DNA of 64,000 nt, taken from contig NZ_JAACZO010000011.1 of assembly GCF_010993975.1 (NCBI RefSeq), positions 186,001 through 250,000 of the forward strand, written 5' to 3'. This document shows, one piece after another, positions 25,773 to 31,925 of this stretch; positions within the stretch are counted from its first letter, which is position 1, and each line of letters starts with the position of its first letter. The DNA comes from Halomonas faecis. GTDB lineage: Bacteria; Pseudomonadota; Gammaproteobacteria; Pseudomonadales; Halomonadaceae. Under the pieces are notes generated by a model that worked only from the letters and a program-made list of their open reading frames with translations, was not told where the DNA came from and made no database searches. The translations under genes were made by a program, and so were the position numbers.

Positions 25773-26381
25773 TCAGGGCTCGACGACTCGCAAGGGTTCG
25801 TGGGCGGCCTCGTCCTCGAGCTGGCGTCGTTCATGGGCCAGGAAGGCGTTGCCCAGCTCGCCGAGCCGGGCATAGAAGGGCGTGTCGACGCATGACAGGT
25901 CGGCCAGGCACCTCGGTGCCCAGGGCGCCAGGTGTGCCATGAAAAAGCGCGCTTCATCACCGCTATCGTCCTCGATCAGCAGCGCCATGGTTTCGCACAG
26001 GGCGGCGAGATGATCCTCGGGGTCGGGCTCGGCCTCGCGTCGTGCGATGCCCAGCGCCTTCAGGTCGCGGCGCAGAGCGAGCAGCGCTTCATCCATCAGC
26101 TCGCCGTTGCGATACCAAGAGGCGTACGGGGTGACATCGCCCTGAATCACGCCGACCAGATGGCGGAAATGCGCGCGCGCCAAGTCCTCGGGCTCGGCCT
26201 GCTGGGCGGCCGAGGCCAGCGCTGCCCAGCGGGCGGCAAGCTCGCCATCGTCGACGTCGACCTCGAGTCCGGCCAGCCAGTCGAGTTGCTGCCGGCCAGG
26301 TGCCTCGCGCAGCAAGCCAGCCAGCAGGCGATAGATGTCGGCACGCAGGGCTCGGGTCTCGTCGCGGTTTGCATCGCTCAT
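25773..26381 (-). CDS. TorD/DmsD-family molybdoenzyme chaperone
   Basis: A 202-residue all-helical cytoplasmic chaperone of the TorD family, expected to bind the Tat signal or apo-form of FdhA. Typical features are ALRADIYRLLAGLLREAPG near the start, the central motif TPYASWYRNGELMDEALLAL (the Y-x-S-x-Y pattern of the family) and EPDPEDHLAALCETMALLIE. The C-terminal part FFMAHLAPWAPRCLADL is also conserved. It starts 4 bp after the ferredoxin gene stop and is the gene just before the small Tat protein. Confidence 0.9.
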   Translation of the reverse strand: MSDANRDETRALRADIYRLLAGLLREAPGRQQLDWLAGLEVDVDDGELAARWAALASAAQQAEPEDLARAHFRHLVGVIQGDVTPYASWYRNGELMDEALLALRRDLKALGIARREAEPDPEDHLAALCETMALLIEDDSGDEARFFMAHLAPWAPRCLADLSCVDTPFYARLGELGNAFLAHERRQLEDEAAHEPLRVVEP

Positions 26382-26385
26382 CGGC

Positions 26386-28098
26386 TCATACCTTCAACTG
26401 GGACTCGGGGTCACGCGCCATCGCCTGCCAGACGTCGCGCACTCGGCAGTCCTCGCACATCTCCAGGCGCATGCTGGCCTCGCCGGCGAAGTAGGGATGG
26501 TCGGCGAGCTTGGCCTTGATCGTCGCGATGGTGCTCGCCGTGGCGAATGGCTTGCCGCAGCGGATGCACTCGAACGGCGCCTCCTCGTGGCACACTCGGC
26601 GCTCGCGCCGCGCGGCATCGCCGAGAAAGCCGGGAACCAGGCGAATGGCGTCTTCCGGGCAGGCCTCGGCGCACAGGCCGCACTGCACGCAGTCGGCCTC
26701 GCGGAAGCTCAGTTCCGGGCTGTCGCTGCCGGCAGCCAGTGCCGGAGTAGGGCAGCTGGCCACGCAGGCCATGCATAACGTGCATGCGGCACTGTCGACC
26801 TCGAGGCCGCCGTAGGGAGATTCCGCGGGTAAAGGATGGCGCTGCCGGCTTGGGGTGCCCAGCGATGCCAGGCGCTCGAGAACCGCCTCGAGACGCTCGC
26901 GCTTGTCACCCTCCTCGAGAGCCAAGGGTGACTTGGTGAGCACCGCATGGTGCGGCAGTGCATCGCGCATGGTCGTGTCGTTCGGTGCCAGATCCCGAAT
27001 TCGCTCGGGTGCATGCCCCATTGCGGCAAGCAGCCCGCGGGCGCGTTCGAGCTCGGCATCGAGGAAGCGTTCCAGGCGCGGCGGCATGGCCGCGTGACGC
27101 TGCACCCGAACCTCGGCCGCCCCTGCCGCCAGAGCGGTGAGCCAGAGATCGTGACCGGCGGCGCCGAGCTCTTCGAGCGGCACGTCCAGCACATGACCGG
27201 CCGGTTCGTCGCCGCCATGCGACGAACCCGTCGTGGTGAAGCGAACCACCGGCGTGGTACCGCCGGCCTGACGATAGGCGTCGAGCCAGGCGGCGAGAGT
27301 CGACTGCAGTCGCAGCGTCTCTGGCTGACGGAACTGGATCGCCCCGGTAGGACAGGCACTGCTGCAGCTGCCCACGCCGTGACAGCGGTAGGGATCGATC
27401 TCGATCCAGGCGTCGATGCGCCCCTGGCGGCTAGCGATGGCATCCGCCGGGCACACCTCGAGGCAGCGGGTGCAGCCGGTATTGCCGTTGGCCGAATGGG
27501 CGCACTGGTCGGCGTTGACCTGGAAGTAACGTGGCTTGTCGAACTCGCCGATCAACTCGCCGAACTCATCGAGACGGGCGACATGGTCGGCGGCGTCGCA
27601 ATATGTGGTGACATAGCCCGGCGGCGGCAGCTCGAGGGCCAACGCCGGGTGCTTGCCGAGGTCGAGCACGCAGTCGAAATGCTCGCGGCCGGCGAGTGCT
27701 CGTGCCAGATCGAGCCGCTCGCCATGGTGCTCGACGCTGGCCGTGAATTGGCCCAGATGGCCCTCCAGGCGTAGCGTGCGCGCCTGAGCAGCGGTGAGGG
27801 CGTGACTGGCAAGATGCTGGGTAGCTCCCAGCAGAACCGGGTCATCGTCGTCACTCGATTCTTCGTCCACTGGCTCGCTGAACAGTAACGACAGGCTGGC
27901 CAACTCGCTGCCCGCCAGGGAGCGCGCAGCACGGCGTACCGCCCGCTCGTCGCCCAGCAACAGGGCATGGCCGCGGCTGACGTAGTCGACGCTGGGCGAC
28001 AGCAGATTGACCGGCCAGGAGATACGGTCGAAGGCTTGCGCTCTGGCGTACCGGTTCGCCGGCTCTGCGTCCGGTACCAGTTCGATACGTTGGTTCAT
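26386..28098 (-). CDS. Multi-[4Fe-4S] ferredoxin-domain protein of the formate dehydrogenase operon
   Basis: A 570-residue cytoplasmic protein with no export signal. It carries several ferredoxin motifs in two groups. The first, near the middle, has CTRCLEVCPADAI and CHGVGSCSSACPTGAIQF. The second, near the C-terminus, has CTLCMACVASCPTPAL, CVQCGLCAEACPEDAI and two further CxxC pairs (CIRCGKPF, CEDCRVRD). The N-terminal quarter has no recognisable domain. Such proteins accompany fdhA, DUF3305 and DUF3306 in other Proteobacteria and probably move electrons or help assembly, but the role is unknown. DUF3306 lies upstream and the chaperone gene follows in tight spacing. Confidence 0.87.
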   Translation of the reverse strand: MNQRIELVPDAEPANRYARAQAFDRISWPVNLLSPSVDYVSRGHALLLGDERAVRRAARSLAGSELASLSLLFSEPVDEESSDDDDPVLLGATQHLASHALTAAQARTLRLEGHLGQFTASVEHHGERLDLARALAGREHFDCVLDLGKHPALALELPPPGYVTTYCDAADHVARLDEFGELIGEFDKPRYFQVNADQCAHSANGNTGCTRCLEVCPADAIASRQGRIDAWIEIDPYRCHGVGSCSSACPTGAIQFRQPETLRLQSTLAAWLDAYRQAGGTTPVVRFTTTGSSHGGDEPAGHVLDVPLEELGAAGHDLWLTALAAGAAEVRVQRHAAMPPRLERFLDAELERARGLLAAMGHAPERIRDLAPNDTTMRDALPHHAVLTKSPLALEEGDKRERLEAVLERLASLGTPSRQRHPLPAESPYGGLEVDSAACTLCMACVASCPTPALAAGSDSPELSFREADCVQCGLCAEACPEDAIRLVPGFLGDAARRERRVCHEEAPFECIRCGKPFATASTIATIKAKLADHPYFAGEASMRLEMCEDCRVRDVWQAMARDPESQLKV

Positions 28099-28171
28099 GC
28101 TCTCTCACGGTCTGGGAGTGTCGTCGTTTTTATCGTTGTCGCCATGCGTCGATCGATGGCTTGCTAATGTT

Positions 28172-28747
28172 TCAGTGTTGGTCGCTTTTGGCGTTCTCGC
28201 CACTCCATCCTTGGTCTAATGCCCGTCGGTCGGCGGTGGATTCGCGATGGGCGGCAACGGTCTCATCGTCGCTGGCATCGCATTCGTTCCCTGACGCCTG
28301 CGCAGCGGCGTCACGTCCCTCGGAGGTCGATTCGGTCATCTCCTCGTCGCTCTCGCCAACGGCCTGGCGCGTCCATTGACGAACCCGTTGGGCCAGCTCG
28401 CCGGCCATGGGCTTCAACGTCTGTCGATAGTCGTCGTCGTAGTCGTCCAGGCCATCACGAACGCCGTAGCGATCGGCGGCAAACAGGCGACGCAGGGCAC
28501 GGCGACGCAGGCCGGTGCTCACTCCGGAGGACAGAAACGCCTTGATGTCGCTGCCGGGCGGCAGGCTGTCAGGGTCGGGCAGGGTGTGATCGAGGCTACC
28601 GGGTTCGAGGGGGGCGGCCAGGTCGGAATCCATCTCGTTCGTCGCGGCCGCATCATGGTTCGTCACGGCTGCGTCGAACGCATCGCTCGTCGAGTCGTCC
28701 TCGATGATAGCTCGCTTGCGCTCCGACCAGCGGCTCAGGCGGCTCAT
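28172..28747 (-). CDS. DUF3306 protein
   Basis: A 191-residue acidic, soluble protein. The N-terminus MSRLSRWSERKRAIIED and the central block DIKAFLSSGVSTGLRRRALR with RLFAADRYGVRDGLDDYDDD are the conserved DUF3306 features. The C-terminal 60 residues are low-complexity and rich in Glu, Asp and Ser. Function is unknown; the family co-occurs with formate dehydrogenase and DUF3305. ATG 28747 overlaps the stop of the DUF3305 gene (ATGA), which fixes the start; the 306-residue frame is a shadow of DUF3305. A 73-bp gap precedes the ferredoxin gene. Confidence 0.87.
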   Translation of the reverse strand: MSRLSRWSERKRAIIEDDSTSDAFDAAVTNHDAAATNEMDSDLAAPLEPGSLDHTLPDPDSLPPGSDIKAFLSSGVSTGLRRRALRRLFAADRYGVRDGLDDYDDDYRQTLKPMAGELAQRVRQWTRQAVGESDEEMTESTSEGRDAAAQASGNECDASDDETVAAHRESTADRRALDQGWSGENAKSDQH

Positions 28748-29175
28748 TGGCTCATCTCCCGGGCGCGCCCAGCGCCTTTGCGCTTCTTGTTGCGACCTGC
28801 ATCGGGTGCTTCGCCGTGGCGAGCGAGATACGCTTCCAGCCAGGCCTGGATGGCCAGCGGCATGGCGACTTCCAGGACTTGCTGTTCGCCGTCGAGCCAG
28901 GCTGCGGCAACGTCCTGGCTGGCGGTGATGGCGCTCGGGCGAGGCCGTTCGCCGGCATCGCCGGCACGCACGAACAGGCGCGGCACGCCGCCGCTGAGGT
29001 TGAAGCGGTAGGCCGCCCGCTCGGTGAGGTAGAGCTGCAGCTCGAGCGTCCAGGGACCGGAGTCGTCGAGGCGCAGTTCCACGATTCGCCAACGCGTGGC
29101 GGTGAAGCCCTTGATGCGTTGCGACTCGCCAACGAGGGCGAAACTCAAGGGGCGTCGGCTGACGCTACCCGTCAT
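28744..29175 (-). CDS. DUF3305 protein
   Basis: A 143-residue protein with DUF3305 features: SFALVGESQRIKGFTATRWR, LQLYLTERAAYRFNLSGGVP and PRLFVRAGDAGERPRPSAIT followed by WLDGEQQVLEVAMP. No catalytic motif is evident. The family is known only by its association with respiratory formate dehydrogenase operons. Start 29175 is supported by GGAG eight bases upstream; the long 441-residue open frame that continues upstream runs antisense to fdhD and is rejected. It is the first gene of the fdh operon and divergent from fdhD (99 bp between starts). Confidence 0.86.
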   Translation of the reverse strand: MTGSVSRRPLSFALVGESQRIKGFTATRWRIVELRLDDSGPWTLELQLYLTERAAYRFNLSGGVPRLFVRAGDAGERPRPSAITASQDVAAAWLDGEQQVLEVAMPLAIQAWLEAYLARHGEAPDAGRNKKRKGAGRAREMSQ

Positions 29176-29274
29176 GTCCAGATCTCCGAAGTGAATGTCC
29201 CAGTCGTTTTCAGTAAAGACGTCCCTGTCGGAGAATGCCATCATGAAACTCAACGCAGCGCCGAGGAGCCGGAG

Positions 29275-30141
29275 ATGACATCGCTGAGCCTGAGTCGGGC
29301 GCGTCTGCCCGCCACGGTCGAGATCGAGGTGCTCGACGAGTTCGGAGCGCCACAGTCCCGGCCCATTGCGGCTGAACGCTCGCTGACGCTCTATCTCAAC
29401 CGGCGCGAGATCGTCACCCTGATGACGCTGGGGGCCGACCCCGAAGCGCTGGTGGTGGGTTACCTGCGCAACCAGGGCTTGCTCGGCGCCGTCGAGGATC
29501 TCAGTGCCGTGCACGTCGACTGGCAAGTCGAGGCCGCTGCGGTGGTGACTCGCCATCTGCCGGTCGATCTGGAGGAGCGCCTGGGAAGCCGCACCGTGAC
29601 GACCGGCTGCGGCCAAGGCACGGTGTTCGGCCGCCTGCTGGAATCTACCGCCCTTAGCGCGCTGCCCCAGACCCGGCTGCGCCAGTCGGTACTCTATGCG
29701 CTGCTCGAGCGCCTGAGCGACTTCAACGAAACGTACAAGAGCGCCGGGGCGGTGCACGGCTGCGCGTTGTGCCGACAGGCCGACGTGCTCGATTTCGTCG
29801 AGGACGTGGGGCGTCACAATGCCGTGGACACCCTGGCGGGACGTCAGTGGCTGGCAGCCTGCGGCGCCGGCGGCGTGGATTCGTCGGGGGCCGACATCTT
29901 CTACACCACCGGCAGGCTCACCTCGGAGATGGTGCTCAAGGTCGCCCAGATGGGGATCAGCGTGCTGGTGTCTCGCTCGGGCGTGACCCAGAAAGGCGTA
30001 GAACTGGCCGACCGCTTCGGCGTGCTGTTGATCGCCCGGGCCAAGGGGCGCCGCTTCCAGGCGATCCATGCCGACGGCCGCCTCGAGCTCGACGCCATTC
30101 CCACGCGGCGGCCAGGCGACCGCCAGCGAGTCAAGGCCTAG
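29275..30141 (+). CDS. fdhD: Formate dehydrogenase accessory sulfurtransferase FdhD
   Basis: Transfers sulfur to the Mo/W-bis-MGD cofactor of formate dehydrogenase. The 288-residue protein has LYLNRREIVTLMTLGADPEA, LVVGYLRNQGLL, the flexible-loop region TVTTGCGQGTVFG (Cys112), and the C-terminal half with CRQADVLDFVEDVGRHNAVD, SSGADIFYTTGRLTSEMVLK and SVLVSRSGVTQKGVELAD. E. coli FdhD uses a CxxC pair (Cys121, Cys124); here the loop has one Cys. A second pair, HGCALC, lies at 162-166. ATG 29275 follows GAGGAG; the open frame extends further upstream to 28747 but antisense to DUF3305. It is divergent from the fdh operon. Confidence 0.93.
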   Translation: MTSLSLSRARLPATVEIEVLDEFGAPQSRPIAAERSLTLYLNRREIVTLMTLGADPEALVVGYLRNQGLLGAVEDLSAVHVDWQVEAAAVVTRHLPVDLEERLGSRTVTTGCGQGTVFGRLLESTALSALPQTRLRQSVLYALLERLSDFNETYKSAGAVHGCALCRQADVLDFVEDVGRHNAVDTLAGRQWLAACGAGGVDSSGADIFYTTGRLTSEMVLKVAQMGISVLVSRSGVTQKGVELADRFGVLLIARAKGRRFQAIHADGRLELDAIPTRRPGDRQRVKA

Positions 30142-30149
30142 CTCTCGGT

Positions 30150-30779
30150 CTAGGCATCTGCTGGGGTGCAGACCGACAGCACCACTGCATCGTCATCGCT
30201 CACCGACACCAGGGCGTGTCCCATGTCGCTGTCGAAGTAGATGCTATCGCCGGCGGTCAACGTCAGAGGCTCGTAGAACTCGGTGTAGAGGCATATCTCG
30301 CCGTCGAGCACCATCAGGAACTCTTCGCCATCGTGGCGCACCCATTCGCTGAATTCGTCGAAATGGCGGGCGCGCACGATCGTCTTGAAGGGGATCATGC
30401 GCTTCTGGGCGAGCTCGCAGCTCAGCAGCTCGTGTTCGTAGGTGGGGGTGGGGTGGTGCTGGCCGTCGCCCCGGCGGGTAAGGTCGCGCCGCCCCATGGT
30501 GCGCGGCTGGCTACGCGGCGGGGTCAGCAACTGGGGCAGGTCGATGCCGAGGCCGTTGATCAGCTTCTGCACGGCGGTGAAGGTGGGCGATATCTGGTCG
30601 TTCTCGATCTTGGAGAGCGTGGAACGCGCCAGTCCGGTGCGCTGGCTGACGTCTTCCAGCGTCCACTGGTTGGCCAGGCGCAGCTCCTTGAGGCGCTCGC
30701 CCAGACGCAGCGGCTCCACGAAGGGTTTGCGACCGGATGCGATGCGCAGGGCGGCCTCCTGATCGGTGGTCGTGGTCAT
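30150..30779 (-). CDS. XRE-family regulator with C-terminal cupin domain
   Basis: A 209-residue regulator. An N-terminal Xre/Cro HTH (LRLGERLKELRLANQWTLED, VSQRTGLARSTLSKIENDQI) is joined to a RmlC-like cupin (DEFSEWVRHDGEEFLMVLDG, then LTLTAGDSIYFDSDMGHALV). HTH-cupin regulators of this sort usually sense small metabolites; the ligand is unknown. Convergent with fdhD (8 bp between stop codons). The nearby upstream region carries GGAAA-CGGAA-TTTCC (30796-30810), a possible autoregulatory operator. Confidence 0.9.
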   Translation of the reverse strand: MTTTTDQEAALRIASGRKPFVEPLRLGERLKELRLANQWTLEDVSQRTGLARSTLSKIENDQISPTFTAVQKLINGLGIDLPQLLTPPRSQPRTMGRRDLTRRGDGQHHPTPTYEHELLSCELAQKRMIPFKTIVRARHFDEFSEWVRHDGEEFLMVLDGEICLYTEFYEPLTLTAGDSIYFDSDMGHALVSVSDDDAVVLSVCTPADA

Positions 30780-30795
30780 CTAGGCGTTCACTATC

Positions 30796-30810
30796 GGAAA
30801 CGGAATTTCC
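30796..30810. promoter_or_regulatory. Short dyad upstream of the XRE-cupin gene
   Basis: GGAAA, five-base spacer CGGAA, TTTCC. It lies 17 bp upstream of the start codon of the minus-strand regulator, where an autoregulatory operator or the transcription start would be expected. Weak evidence, based on symmetry and position only. Confidence 0.3.
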
Positions 30811-30880
30811 CGAAAGCGTACCATACATGGCCATGCTGGCACTGCCCGAAACGACCAGGTCGTTTGCCGTTCGCGGCGGA

Positions 30881-31816
30881 TCACCCCTCGAAGGGCAGGC
30901 CGAGTAGGGCCTTGACGTGCGCCTCGGTGCTGCGACCCAGGGAGTCGAGGTCGTACCCTCCCTCCAGCACCGAAACCAGTCGCTTGTCGGCATAGAGAGC
31001 GGCGATCTCCAAGGCCATGTGGGTGACCCAGTGATAATCCGATTCATCCAGGCAGAGCTCGGCCAGCGGATCGTCACGATGCGCATCGAAGCCGGATGAC
31101 AGCAGCACGATCTCGGGCTTGAAGGCGTGCAGAGCGGGCAGCCAGTCGTCTTCGATGGCGCGGCGGAAGGCGGCGCTGTCGGTGCCTGCCTCTAGCGGCG
31201 TGTTGACCACGTTCTGCCACTCGCTGCGCAGATAGCGCCAAGGGTAGAAAGGATACTGGAAGCTGGTGCAGACCAGCACCTCGGGGTCACCCTTGAAGAT
31301 GTCGATGGTACCGTTGCATTGGTGCACGTCGAAATCGAGAATGGCGATGCGCCGTGCACCGTATTTGGCGCGTGCGTGGGCAGCGCCCACGGCGACGTTG
31401 TTGTAGAAGCAGAACCCCATGGCATCGGCGGCCTCGGCGTGGTGGCCAGGCGGGCGCACCGCGCAGAACACGTTGTCGGCCTGGCCGCGGAACACCTGAT
31501 CGACGCCGCGGATCACCGCTCCAGCGGCCACGCGTGCCGCGTTCAGGCTGTCGGGATTCATCATGGTGTCACTGTCGAGAGTGACGATGCCATGCTCTGG
31601 CACGCACTTGTCCAGCGCGCGCAGATGACGCAGAGGGTGCACGCGCGCCAGCTCCTCTTCGCTGGCTGGGCGTGCCTCGGACTGCATGGTCTGTTGCAAC
31701 ACGCCGGCCAACGCCAGCCGGGCGCGGATGGCTTCCAGCCGCCGCGGGCTCTCGGGATGCTCCGGGCCCATATGATGCAGGTAGCAGTCCGGATGAGTGA
31801 TGTAGGCCGTGATCAT
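30881..31816 (-). CDS. Histone deacetylase-family protein (AcuC/HDAC-like deacetylase)
   Basis: A 311-residue zinc-dependent deacetylase of the arginase-deacetylase fold. The catalytic signatures are intact: AVRPPGHHAEADAMGFCFYN (His-His charge relay), LDFDVHQCNGTIDIFK (Asp-x-His zinc ligands), LLSSGFDAHRDDPLAELCLD (second zinc Asp) and LEGGYDLDSLGRSTEAH. The N-terminus HPDCYLHHMGPEHPESPRRL is typical of this bacterial subfamily. It may deacylate lysines on proteins such as acyl-CoA synthetases, or acetylpolyamines; sequence alone does not decide. It is divergent from a Pat-like acyltransferase gene, 109 bp away. Confidence 0.9.
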   Translation of the reverse strand: MITAYITHPDCYLHHMGPEHPESPRRLEAIRARLALAGVLQQTMQSEARPASEEELARVHPLRHLRALDKCVPEHGIVTLDSDTMMNPDSLNAARVAAGAVIRGVDQVFRGQADNVFCAVRPPGHHAEAADAMGFCFYNNVAVGAAHARAKYGARRIAILDFDVHQCNGTIDIFKGDPEVLVCTSFQYPFYPWRYLRSEWQNVVNTPLEAGTDSAAFRRAIEDDWLPALHAFKPEIVLLSSGFDAHRDDPLAELCLDESDYHWVTHMALEIAALYADKRLVSVLEGGYDLDSLGRSTEAHVKALLGLPFEG

Positions 31817-31925
31817 GCGCGCGCTCCAGGATGATTGAGATCACCTTAATGCGCGCAAGCTCTTGCACGACAGTCGCAATAAGTCGTACACAGGGGGGAG
31901 CCACTGACCTGTTGGAGGGCACGAC

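Noticed and set aside
23657..25942. Long plus-strand open frame of 761 codons opposite fdhA
   Set aside because: It is antisense to a clearly recognisable formate dehydrogenase gene. High GC removes stop codons from the opposite strand. The translation is not like any family.
29176..29274. FNR/ANR box between DUF3305 and fdhD
   Set aside because: I looked for TTGAT-N4-ATCAA because the operon might be oxygen controlled; no such sequence is present in the 99-bp gap.
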